Below are positions 1 through 10,500 of a DNA stretch of 64,000 nt, piece by piece. The position numbers and the translations under genes were made by a program. Source of the DNA: Aphrocallistes beatrix (lineage: Eukaryota > Porifera > Hexactinellida > Sceptrulophora > Aphrocallistidae). The stretch covers positions 1,488,001 to 1,552,000 of the forward strand of contig OY725490.1 in NCBI GenBank assembly GCA_963281255.1, given 5' to 3'. Numbering within the stretch: position 1 is the first letter of the stretch; each line of letters begins with the position of its first letter. The notes below the pieces were generated by a model. The model did no database searches. It saw nothing but the letters and a program-made list of their open reading frames with translations, and was not told where the DNA came from.

Positions 1-151
1 TACCTTCTCCGTTAAAATCTTTTTGAATAATTAGGATATTTTCAATGCGATTGTGCTCTTCAGCATTTTGAGTACTAACAATGAAGTATATGACTGACAT
101 GAAAGTAACTAATAGCACTAAACACAATACCAACTTAGCTTCACGATGCAT
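1..151 (-). CDS. 5' exon of a possible type II membrane protein (partial, runs off the window)
   Basis: Read on the minus strand from an ATG at 151, the frame stays open to base 1 (50 codons). It starts with a short basic stretch (MHREAK), then a hydrophobic segment at about residues 7-25 (LVLCLVLLVTFMSVIYFIV), then a polar region with acidic and Asn residues. No signal-peptide cleavage site stands out, so a signal anchor with a luminal or extracellular C-terminus fits best, as in Golgi transferases; that identity is a guess. The bases at the window edge (GAAG then GTA) could be a splice donor. A degenerate copy of the same exon lies in inverted orientation at 2207-2445, where it has a stop codon. 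Confidence is limited because only one exon is visible. Confidence 0.4.
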   Translation of the reverse strand, partial: MHREAKLVLCLVLLVTFMSVIYFIVSTQNAEEHNRIENILIIQKDFNGEG

Positions 152-364
152 ATTGTTAGAAATACACAATACAATCAGTTCAAATTAAGATAGAATTAGC
201 ATCCACCATTATATGCTGCCTATTTGCAAGATGAAGAATGCCTATGTATAAATTAGTAGAGTCAATGTATGCATAAATTATGTATTACATTACTCAAGCA
301 ATGGTATTCAACCACCCACTAAAACTCCAATAGTTTTAAAGTAGATCTATTCTAAAGGAATGTG

Positions 365-1376
365 CAGGGGCCTCATTCACTAAAGTTCTTAGAATTCTTC
401 TTAATTTAATTCTAAGTGCAATTCTAAGAATATTTCTTAGAATTGCTTTGAAATTCTTAGAATTCATAAATAATTCTTAAACTTGAAATTCTTTACGGAT
501 TCTAAGAATTATTCTTAGAATTTGATCAATTCTTAGAATAATTCTTAGAATCGCATTTTTTCTTAGAATTCTTATAGAATACTATCTTAGAAATTTTCTT
601 GAAACATTAATTAAAGTTGATGCTAATATTATAAAATCCTTTACAAATTTCAACATTGGTGAGAGCTGAAGGGCGTAGATGTTACGACGTTGCACCTAAC
701 CATTTCATAAAGTAAAGCCAATGTTTTTTTACTGAAACTAACGGTATCCAACAACGTAAACTATACCTTAAGAGACACACATTCTATTCATCATTAATTA
801 GCTAATATTAAAAAAATCGAACTTCAACGATTTAGAATGACGTTAAGTCAACCTCCTACCTCACTTAAAAATTCTCTTAGAATTCGTATGCATTCTAAGA
901 ATTTTTCTTAGAATTCAAGGATTTTCTAAGAATTTGACTTTAGAACTATAGTGAATACCACTTAAAATAATTCTAAGAATAATTCTTAGTTTTAAGAAAA
1001 ATTCTAAGAATTCGCTAAATTCTAAGAAAAATTCTAAGAATTCACTAAATTCTAAGAAAAATTCTAAGAATTTGACTTTAGAACTTTAGTGAATACCACT
1101 TAAAATAATTCTAAGAATAATTCTTAGATTTAAGAAAAATTCTAAGAATTCGCTAAATTCTAAGAAAAATTCTAAGAATTCACTAAATTCTAAGAAAAAT
1201 TCTAAGAATTTGACTTTAGAACTTTAGTGAATACCACTTAAAATAATTCTAAGAATAATTCTTAGATTTAAGAAAAATTCTAAGAATTCGCTAAATTCTA
1301 AGAAAAATTCTAAGAATTCGCTAGATTCTAAGAAAAATTCTAAGAATTTCAGTTTAGAACTTTAGTGAATGGCCTG
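365..1376. mobile_element. foldback/MITE-like element built from AATTCTTAGAATT palindromes
   Basis: The ends are inverted repeats: CATTCACTAAAGTTCT after 365 and AGAACTTTAGTGAATG before 1376, with GGCC next to them on both sides. The inside is dominated by TTCTAAGAAT/ATTCTTAGAA palindromes. On the right, a 138-bp unit that begins with a copy of the terminal sequence (TAGAACTTTAGTGAAT) is repeated three times, starting at 941, 1079 and 1217, and the end copy starts at 1355. A shorter relative lies at about 2650-2860. There is no coding potential. Confidence 0.75.
941..1354. repeat. 138-bp tandem repeat, three copies
   Basis: Three consecutive units start at 941, 1079 and 1217, each opening with the element's own terminal sequence TAGAACT(T/A)TAGTGAAT and followed by TTCTAAGAAT palindromes. 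The exact 138-bp spacing, with the real element end at 1355, suggests unequal exchange or slippage that multiplied the terminus. Confidence 0.8.
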
Positions 1377-2206
1377 TACTCAAACTGTAAGCAATATTCT
1401 ACTTTGAAAATCAAATAATATTATTATTATTATAATATACATTTATATAGCGCAGGTTCCATTTTAATATGTTCACTGCACTAGACTCATTTAAGAAACT
1501 TTCTGCATGAATACTTATTTTAACGTAGAAATTTAACCAATGGACGATACATTCGCATATTATAGGAATTATTTAAGCTTTTATTAGAGCCGAAAATATA
1601 ATTAGTATTAGCATCAGGCAGAGAATGGTTCCTCTCACATGTGGAAATATTATACAGAGAATTCTTGCTGGCATAACTTCAATATTTGATCTAATAATCT
1701 TTGGTTAGAAGTACTAAGTCGTACCCTTGTTCGTGTGCAGATTTAAAATATAACCATTCTTTCCCTATGAGCTGCACTGACATTTTAGTATATTATGCAT
1801 GGATCGAATTACTTTATAATAGTTTAACTTAAAAATGAGTAATTCGGATGTGTAGTTTACGAATTAAGAATGGAATATTTATTACAGTTTGAGTATATAT
1901 TCCTTTATGAATAGATTCACTTTAATACTATTTGTATGGAGTTTTAGTGGTGCCGAATATCTTTGATTGGGTGATGTATTACGTAAATTAATCAATAAAA
2001 CGATATCTCTACTATTGGTTATTCAGTGCGTAGATTTCAGAAGAATTTATGTATGGATTGAATTATTCTACTAGTTTATACATAGGCAAATCTCATCTTA
2101 CAAATAGGCAGTATATTATTGTGGATGTTAGAATTCATCTATTTTAATGTGAACTGACTGTATGATAGATAGTAAATAGAATTTTAAAAAGATGAATATT
2201 TGAAGC

Positions 2207-2445
2207 TAAGTTGGTATTGTGTTTAGTGCTATTTTCTACTTTCATGTCAGTCATATACTTCATTGTTATAACTCAAATCTTCAAAGATACATCCGAATCT
2301 TGAAAGATACAATCGCATTGAAAATATCCTAATTATTCAAAAAGATTTTAATGGAGAAGGTACAACCACTCTCACAATTGCAAATGAAGACCAAAACGAT
2401 CTTAACAATAAAAAAATTTGTATTTCAGAAATGGCCGTTCGATGC
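2207..2445 (+). pseudogene. inverted, decayed copy of the type II membrane protein exon
   Basis: On the plus strand this matches the exon at 1-151: the TM-coding stretch, then CATTGAAAATATCCTAATTA, then GATTTTAATGGAGAAGGTA. The start ATG is gone, a TGA falls in frame at about 2318 and the middle is rearranged. After GGAGAAGGT the frame stays open for about 30 more codons (TTTLTIANEDQNDLNN...), which may show how the real exon continues beyond the window. It then runs into a repeat end at about 2460-2490 (ATCTCCTATACTAGGAGCTG) that recurs at 17620, 18210 and, inverted, at 52235. Confidence 0.55.
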
Positions 2446-2649
2446 CGATCACGACATAAGACATCTCCTATACTAGGAGCTGCACTAAAATTAAGTGAGG
2501 TCGAGGGCTCACTTAACTTACACTTAGTAGTATATTATACAGTATTATTATTGTTTCACCTCTATTTTAGAGCTCTCAATTTTTCAATTCAAAAACTCTA
2601 CAGTTTAAAAATAGATTTGTACTAATAATTCTGTGAAACCGTTAAGAAG

Positions 2650-2862
2650 TGTATCGAGTTTAGAATGCTTAAATAATCTTAGAATTTCATGCAATTCTAA
2701 GTTTTAGAATTCTAAGAATCGTTTTTAGAATTTGCTAAGGATAATAAACTTGGAATTCTAAACTGATTCTGAGAAAATTTGTAAATTTTAAAAGAAATTC
2801 TTAGAATTTGACTAAGAATAATTCAAATAATTTAGTGAATAATTCCAGGCCCCAGATATGCA
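2650..2862. repeat. short copy of the TTCTAAGAAT palindromic element
   Basis: Several TTCTAAGAAT/ATTCTTAGAATTT motifs, ending with TTTAGTGAATAATTCCAGGCC, which resembles the right end of the element at 365-1376. Non-coding. Confidence 0.5.
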
Positions 2863-4489
2863 ATAGCTGTCATAGTTTGAATGGATTTGCCTCAAAGGAT
2901 AGACCTGTTTTTACTTTGCCAACCAGAGATTCCAGGGCTGGCAAAAAAAGTTGTACCGATATTTTTCCAACCGTTTACCTGCTCCTTCATTTTAGTTTTA
3001 GTTTTACTTACTCACTACTTTTTGCTTGCTACCTATTTTATGACCGGCATTTAGTTGGGGTGACTAAGTATTGATCGAAACGAGTGTGCATCGAGCGATT
3101 TGTAGAAATATTTGAGTAATTTCAGAATCAGAATTTTCTTAATGTTTATCAGGTCCAGTTTCACAATTGCTCACCATCCAGAAAATTTACTTACTACCCT
3201 TTTTTTCCATCAAAAAATAAATAAATATATGTATATATATATAAAGGTAGTAAGTAGCAAGTAAATCCCTGTTACTATACTATAGTATAGTGAACTATCC
3301 TCTGCCCTGATGCTAATACTAATACGTATATTGCCGCAGCAATAAAAATTTTCTTATCACATATTATAGAAATAACAAATAAGCAGCATATAATTGTGGA
3401 TGGTAGAATTCATCTAATTGAAAGTGAACTAAGTTCACTGAACTTCCAGTATGGCAGAATTCTAACAAGTTGCATTGTAAGCTGAATTAATACAGTACAC
3501 CCTCGCTAATCCTAAAATATTTTCTTATTCAACTCTATGCTTTGAATCAACGATTATAATTTTATATCTTTCAATCCTTTCAATAAGATTGAAAAGCTTC
3601 GTTAAAAAGCAATCTTAACAAATTAATATCCTTATTATTCTACCAGTAGATTACATTGGGAGTTCCGATACATGTGACTGTGACGTCATAGTGTACAGCT
3701 ACCAGTTCGAGTGTACTAGTGTGTCAAGGGTAAATTAGAGGTCAAAATTGAAAATTTGTTAAAAAATAGCCCAAAATCGGGTGAGAATGAAGTTTACCAC
3801 CAAACACCTTTTGGAAGCTTGATAGAGTTTAAAAACGTTTGTAAACTGCAAATTTCAATCTCATTCCCGCCCGAAAGTGTGATTTTAAAAACATTTAAAT
3901 TTTGGCAACTAAATTGTGTTTTTTTCGGCAAAAGATTTTTGGCAAATAAATGCCATTATTTTGGCACACAAGATTGGAGCCACAATCCAAATTATTTACC
4001 AAAATAATGTTACCCAAAAAAACACTATTATTTAGTTGCCAGAATAATATTGCATTCGTATGTCTTTATATATAGTTTTGCATGAGCCTACATTAAACCT
4101 TGAATATAAACATTTGATTCGTTATAAAGTTGGGAACCTACTGTTCTGATTTATTTCTACCACACAAAGAACAGTAGTCTAATATTTGGACTATCACACT
4201 CTTGTCTGAGTTTATTTCTATCTTAGATACTCTTGATGATGTGTAACAAGTCTTTATTGTTCAAGTGTTTACTGCTAAATTGCTTATGGGGTAACTTATC
4301 AATTTGGAATGCTACAATAAATTGTAACCAGAAGATTGAATCATCATAGCGATTACTAATTCATTAGCAGCCTGCACCACAATGTAAGATCTTTCCCTTA
4401 AGTATCTTATTGATATATTACACGTACGTACACAAGTGTACATTTGCTGTGTGGCTAGAGAAAGAGTGCAATAATAGATATCATACAAT
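2863..4489. other. intergenic AT-rich DNA, no gene seen
   Basis: I see no supportable gene. The stretch holds a partial copy (about 3360-3475) of the flank of the inverted duplication, a short AT microsatellite near 3225-3245, and a block near 3735-3850 that recurs degenerately at about 36240-36330 (TAGAGGTCAAAATTGAAAA). Short ORFs at 2808-3074 and 3756-4007 have no recognisable composition or domain. Confidence 0.5.
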
Positions 4490-4598
4490 TTAACTGTAGA
4501 ATGCCCAGCATTTATATGGCTTCGGTGCCATATAAAATGGCTGGGAGATATCCGCGATACCGGGGACACTGTGTCTCCTCTGGGCATTCTACGGTTAA
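4490..4598. repeat. short hairpin element with TAGAATGCCCAG ends
   Basis: A 109-bp segment bounded by inverted repeats TTAAC(T/C)GTAGAATGCCCAG, with an inner stem GCCATATAAA either side of a short loop near 4530. It looks like a tiny MITE or a foldback. Confidence 0.5.
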
Positions 4599-5481
4599 CT
4601 CTAACTATCAAGCTTGTAGTTGTGCCAAATTTAATTGAATCTAAAATTCACATCTCTTACGAAGAAAAAAACAATAATATACAAAACGGTAGAAAAAAAC
4701 TTATAATTGGGTTATTATCCACATGTAAGATACGAATAATCTATCTTTAATTAACTCTATACAGACATACATCCAATCTCGATACTGATACAATATATAT
4801 ATTCTCTTAAATGATTTCCAGATGCTCACTTTACTAATTAACTAATCAGAATTTCCAATCATCATGTTCGCATCTACAGTACTATAATTAACATTCATTA
4901 CACACAGATGGATAATAACCAATGTCTACTTATATTATAAGGCATAGCAATGAGAATTTCAGGGAAAAGATCTTGCTTCGTTCTAATTCACTGAGAATTC
5001 CTAATTGATTCTAAGTTGACTAATTCATTGAAAGATGATGAAGAATTTTTGAATTATTCAATTAATTAATGAATTATTCAAAATCTCAAACATGAGTGCG
5101 GATTCTATGCCCAAAAGTGGTTAAAGGTTGCTCATGTTATATACCTCTAACATTGCTCAGTCCCTAAACGAAATATCAAATATTTTTTCATTATTTTAGT
5201 TTCAAATTTTGAGTAATTCATTGATAATTCATGAATTATCCAACTTAGAATTGATTACACAGCATGTCACATATGCTGTTCTGAAAATGCTATTCCGACA
5301 ATTAAATTGAAGTCAAGCAATAAACATTTCACATCATTATACTGTGTATACTTATATCCTAATACGAGGATCTGTGACAATTTGATCAAATTAATTATAA
5401 ATATTAATCATAAATTCATTTCAAGAACCAATGTCAATAATTACTAAGGCTTTACTCAACTGACATGCTGGATACTAAATA
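4599..5481. other. intergenic DNA with AATTCATGAATT-type palindromes, no gene seen
   Basis: Bases about 4995-5250 carry inverted ends AATTCTAAGTTG(A)ACTAATTCAT... and ...ATGAATTATCCAACTTAGAATT around Met-codon-like palindromes, a smaller cousin of the repeat at 11570-11995. The rest is AT-rich without coding signal. Confidence 0.4.
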
Positions 5482-5636
5482 CAGTAGAACTCGGTTAGTA
5501 CGTACTCATTTCTGTGAACCAGAATTCATTTATTATATAGATTCCTATGTAATATCAACTCGGTTAGTACTTACTTACGGATAGTACGTATTTTTTTCCA
5601 CTTCCCAGAGGGGTACGTACTAACTGAGTTCTACTG
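5482..5636. mobile_element. pogo/Tigger-type MITE (CAGTAGAACTCGG ends)
   Basis: TA-flanked 155-bp element. The left end CAGTAGAACTCGGTTAGTAC is matched by the inverted right end GTACTAACTGAGTTCTACTG. TA duplication and CAGT termini are typical of pogo/Tc1-superfamily MITEs. Confidence 0.7.
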
Positions 5637-6563
5637 CATTTTTTATTATCTAATTTTAGGAATTATCAAATGGACGCACGTAGTAGTTCACTATTACTCT
5701 ATGCATATTTAAAAATATTCAAATGATAAATTTGAAGTAAAAATTTATTTATTTTAATAAGAAAGATATAAATAGAATATTGTTTACAATATAAAATATA
5801 GCAATACTATGGTAGTACAAATTCGGAAATAGAATAGAAAATGGATTAAGATCGTTTGACTATACGTTGTATAGAACTAATATTGATAATATAATGAATA
5901 GGAGTTGGGAAATAAAAGCTAAGCGATAATAAAAAGTAAATGTTGAAGATGTTGAGCCAAGAATTCTAGAAAATAAGATAAAAAATCTAAATGTGACATA
6001 ACAGTTTAATTAACAAGATTGTTATAATTCTATAAATAGAGACATTTACTATGTTCACGCGCCAAACAATGTGACACACGAGTGTGTGTGGTGTCATTAA
6101 TACATGTTATCGCTACGCTACGTATATCAATCATGAATTCATTGATACTTTACAGATTACGTAACACTCGTTTATGTACACAAATTTTGCAACAACATAA
6201 GAAAAACCCCGATGTTATTTCAGAAAATTTTCTGTTTTATAAGAATCCTAATTTGATCATTAATTGATAATTAGTTAACTGAATCAGAAGTTTTTTCCAT
6301 GTTCAATTTTTTCCATGTTTTTTTCCATGTTCAAAAAATCACTCATCGTTCACTTTCGCTTCGCTACTTGTGGGATGAGTAAATGAAATTCGAATATAAT
6401 ACACATAACCCATCAATTAAGCTAGTGAGGACAGGCCTATAGCCACTGACCATTTCGACCAAGTTAACCTCCAAAAGGCTATTCTGTACGGTCGGACTGG
6501 TTTCAACTGACCACTTCACACCTTATGCCTGCAGCCTTGAAGGAAGTTGTATGTAGTATATTA
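5637..6563. other. intergenic DNA, no gene seen
   Basis: AT-rich with no splice-bounded coding blocks. Short ORFs such as 6082-6267 lack domain features and codon bias. Confidence 0.4.
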
Positions 6564-7135
6564 CAGTAGAACTCAGATAAGACGTACCTCCTCGAAGGAA
6601 TTAATAGTACCTAACCATGTACCAACCGATTTTAGAATAAATAGAAATACAGTCGAACCTGCTATAACGGCCACTCTATATAACGGTCACCTGTCTATAG
6701 CGGTCACCAATGAACAGTCCCGTCCGAAATTCCATAATATTGACCCTGTGTATAGCGGTCACCTGCTCAACGCGGCCAGCGGCCACCCGTTTGCAATCCA
6801 TTACTGACCCTAAAACTGTCTATAACGGCCATCACCTTTTTCACCTTTTTATGTGTTTATTACCTGTTACGAACGATAAAGTTTCATGTAATTACTTCAA
6901 GTAATGGATTCTAAAAACTTGATATTTATTGCACTGCGTTGATTCCTTTTGGGGATTAAGACAATCACCTGTATATAACGGTCACCTGTGTATAAAGGCC
7001 AATTTTGTCCAGTCCCTTGGGTGGCCGTTATATACAGACTCCATTATATATATTGATTTGGTATAGAGAAATGAGTACGTACAAAACTGAAGTACGTCTT
7101 ATCCCGAGTACGTACTAATTAGCCGAGTTCTACTG
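6564..7135. mobile_element. MITE (CAGTAGAACTC ends) interrupted by a second MITE
   Basis: The outer element has the same end family as 5482-5636 (CAGTAGAACTC ... GAGTTCTACTG, TA on both sides). Inside, at about 6650-7044, sits another element starting CAGTCGAACCTGCTATAACG with degenerate inverted right end GGCCGTTATATACAG. A closely similar copy of the inner element is at 43536-43961. Confidence 0.7.
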
Positions 7136-7149
7136 TATCTTATACACTA

Positions 7150-7497
7150 CAGTCGAAACCGGTTTTTTCTCACTCAGGTTTATCCTTAATTATCGTTTGT
7201 TTCTCACTATTTCAGAATCTTAATTATGCAAATTCGAATCTATATTAATTTCCAGCGGGTTTTTCTTACTATCATTTTTCTTAGTGTTGAAAATGAAATA
7301 CAGTCGACTCCACTAAATAGGGTCACATTGTTCAGAGGACATTTTGCCCCGATTAAGCAGAGGACCCTATTAACCGAAAATATTTTGTATTAGCTTTGGA
7401 TGCGTGAGAGTTGTTCCCGTCCTGCCAAAAGTATCCCGATTAAACAGTGACTCTATTAAGCGGAGTCGACTGTAGTAAGAAAAAAACGGTTTCGACT
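7150..7497. mobile_element. MITE (CAGTCGAAACCGG ends) with nested MITE 7301-7472
   Basis: Outer ends CAGTCGAAACCGGTTTTTT and, inverted, AAAAAACGGTTTCGACT. The nested element has ends CAGTCGACTCC ... GGAGTCGACTG with TA on both sides (7299-7300, 7473-7474). Relatives of the inner one are at 45840-46026 and 28341-28490. Confidence 0.75.
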
Positions 7498-7542
7498 ATA
7501 TATTGTATGTAAAGTAAAACTTACCTGATAATTTTGAGAAAT

Positions 7543-10500
7543 TCATGACTCCTCGACTTCTATAAGTAAGAATTTCTTTCGAAAAAAGTAATAGCCAATA
7601 CCAGCCACAACCACAATGACCACAATAATTATAACAGAAATAGAACTCAACACAGTCAGCTGACTTGCTCCATTTTCTTTGGATGTAACTAAAAATATAT
7701 GTCATGAAACCTAGTGCCATTCTATAAAATACGTATTACTAGAACCTTAATTTTTTAAATCTTCAAAATAAATGTAAGGTTGAAATACTTGAGTCAAATA
7801 GATTGGACTCTATTAATAATAAGATACAAACAGGATATTCAGGTGAACTAACCAATTATTCAGTGTTCGTATGCATATTTGTGATTTTTTCAAAAAAATT
7901 TGAAAATACTATGATATTCCGTACAAGCGCGTTTTTCACATTTGCGTGTTTCGGCTGCGCGAAATCATTAATCCCACCATAGACGATGCAACTTTGTTGC
8001 ATGCAACAAGTTGCTTGCAACAATTTTCGTGGAGCATAGTTGCATGCAATATTGTTGCCTGAATTTTGTGCTTATTTAATAATTTTGATTCTATATACCT
8101 ATTTGTGGAATCTTTTGTTTAAATTGAACTAATTACATCAAATTTATTCTGCATTTTTACATAATGGTAAAAAACGTATCGTCGTACCTGTCATTGCCCT
8201 CGCCCTTTTGAGAAAGCAATCTATTTTAATGGCTTGATCGTATTTTTGATAATGCTTATCGTTATCGTTATCGTTATCGTAATAATTAATATAATTTTGA
8301 TGCAGAATGTTGCATGAAAATAGAACATGTTCTATTTCCATGCAACAGGTTGCATGCAATACTCGACATACACGATGCAACTTTGTTTCATGCAACATTT
8401 GTTGCATGCAAAATACTACCATACACGATGCAACATTGTTGCATGAAATTTTAACATACACGATGCAACATTGTTGGCTTGTTGCATACAACAAAGTTGC
8501 ATCGTGTATGGTGGGCTTTAGGCGCTACTGAAACGAAATATGTTTTCACATTCAGTAAAACATTTCCTATATTTCCTATAAAAACATGAAATTTGGCATC
8601 AATGTTCTTAATTGTTTTTTTTTTCAATCCAATAATTTAACCACTTGAAAAATTTGCCTTCCTGCGAAAAAATCGGTTTTATATTCATATTATTATAATT
8701 AAACTCAAAAAGATCGGTCTTCATATATCCGGCTGAGGTTTAATGTCCAGATCGTGCAGTGCTGCCAAGTGAGTTCAGAAAAATTCCTGGAGATTGACCA
8801 TAAAATTTACGGAGAAACAAATTTTTTTACGGAGCATTCTAAAATGACCCAACAGGTCTTAATTTACTTTTACAAATAACATAAACTAACAACTTTGTAT
8901 GAATTATCATAAATAAAGATAGATATATGGACGCTTTCGCAAACTATCAAAGCACTATTTAATATGGTCGTACATACTTTGTGAAAGAATTAAGCCCAAA
9001 TCCATTTTAAAAGATTGGATGATGTCAAATTTGTCAACTGACTATATCTCGCGATCTAACATAACTTGAAGAGTATTATTAATGTGATATAATCAGAATG
9101 ATAATATGGTTCACTAATAATAACAAAACACGCAGTTAGATGTTCTAAACAAGAAGTATTAAATGTATTACGCAAGAAATACGTATAAATCGGGTCTTCA
9201 TACGTAGACACGTAGATTGCAGTCAAATGTACGTAGTCTACGTAAATTTACGGAGACTTGGCAGCACTGAGATCGTGCAATATGGAAGTTTCTTTAACCT
9301 GATCAGTTAAAAAGGATACTTAAAAGTCATTTTTTGACAGTAATTTACATTCAACGATAAATACTCTAGTCTCATACTTGAGTTAAAGAAACATTCCATT
9401 GCTGTTCCATCGAATGACTGTCCACACTGCTGTACTATCGTCAAGTTAGCTGTAATGTTAGTCTCTACTCCATCTAGCTGAGTGAAGTTGTGAGCAGTTA
9501 GAACTGTATTGTAACTGAGTTGAGAAGATGGTAGAGTGAAGCTAGTATTGTCAGTGTATGTGTGTGTTACACCTTGTCTACTGTGAGAGTAGAGGAGTTG
9601 GAGAGAATACGAAATGTCTAATCCTGATACTCCTGATGGCTGTGTAGGTACACTCAATCCCTAAAAGAAATTCCTTGTATATAAAATAAACAAGCGCGCT
9701 TCGCTTGCTTGCGGTGCACGGCTGGCGGACACTTGGTCAACCAAGGGGTTCGGATAACTGAAGTTTGGATAGCTGACGTTCTACTGTGTTTTGAACTGTT
9801 TGAAGTATGCTTTTAAGCGTTATCCATAGAGCCTGTAGAAGGTTGAGAACTCCTGTATTTGTGTATATAATGCCATGAATGAGTATATACGTAAAGTCCA
9901 AAACTCAACTAACCAATAAAATGTGAGGTCTCCAGTGACTGTGTCATACTCAAAACACGAGAACTGAGAAGAACACTTCACTACTATTAGTGAGTAACCT
10001 AAATTAATAGAAATATTATTATATATAAGGGATACTATTCCGGGATTAATTACAACTTATACGACTTGTAATATTCAGTGCTAAATCGGTTCTAATTAGC
10101 GAATGAAGTTATTAAATATAGATAGAAGAATTACGTGAAGAGAGATCAGAATTTAAATGAACAAGAAAACTGAAAACTGAAAATAAGTCCTAATTGTATG
10201 TAGTATACAGGGTGACAATTAAGTTCTGTTACAAGCTTCATTAGGTATAAAATTTCTTACACTCAAAAGATCTTAGTTATTATGGTCCTTAGAGATTGTA
10301 ATTCGAATATTTTCAATGATTTTAAAAGATTTTTCGATTCTAAGACTTAGAAATGTGTTTTGTATGGCGAGTTTTGAGAAAAAAATGTGTCCTGGCACGG
10401 AGCGAAATCGTGAATCAGGGCCCACTGCTTTTCAAGTTATCTTCCCAGAGTCTTCAAATTATGGGAAAAATTAGCTCACACATTTTCCTCGAACACTCTA

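Larger units (their letters stand above)
1..2362. repeat. large inverted duplication, arms about 1-330 and 2040-2362
   Basis: The first 330 bases and bases 2040-2362 are imperfect reverse complements over about 300 bp, including the exon at 1-151. Shared landmarks are the block ending GGAGAAGGTA and the block reading as a cytosine-poor flank near 230 and 2110. Between the arms lie the foldback element at 365-1376 and AT-rich DNA (1377-2040) in which I see no gene. A third partial copy of the flank is at about 3360-3475. Confidence 0.7.

Noticed and set aside
941..1354. Regularly spaced repeats that might suggest a CRISPR array
   Set aside because: The 138-bp units are fully repetitive with no unique spacers, and the DNA is clearly eukaryotic.
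4312..4611. 99-codon minus-strand ORF
   Set aside because: It overlaps the small hairpin element and shows no recognisable protein features.
6547..6904. Overlapping plus-strand ORFs near 6.5-6.9 kb
   Set aside because: They are read through the CTATAACGG-family MITE.
7496..7720. 74-codon minus-strand ORF over the P1 TM exon
   Set aside because: It is the wrong frame; the frame starting after the TTTTTAG acceptor gives the hydrophobic TM and a stop at 7543.
8144..8531. Two overlapping ORFs of 74-116 codons on opposite strands
   Set aside because: They lie wholly inside the TTGCATGCAA repeat element and change with its repeats.
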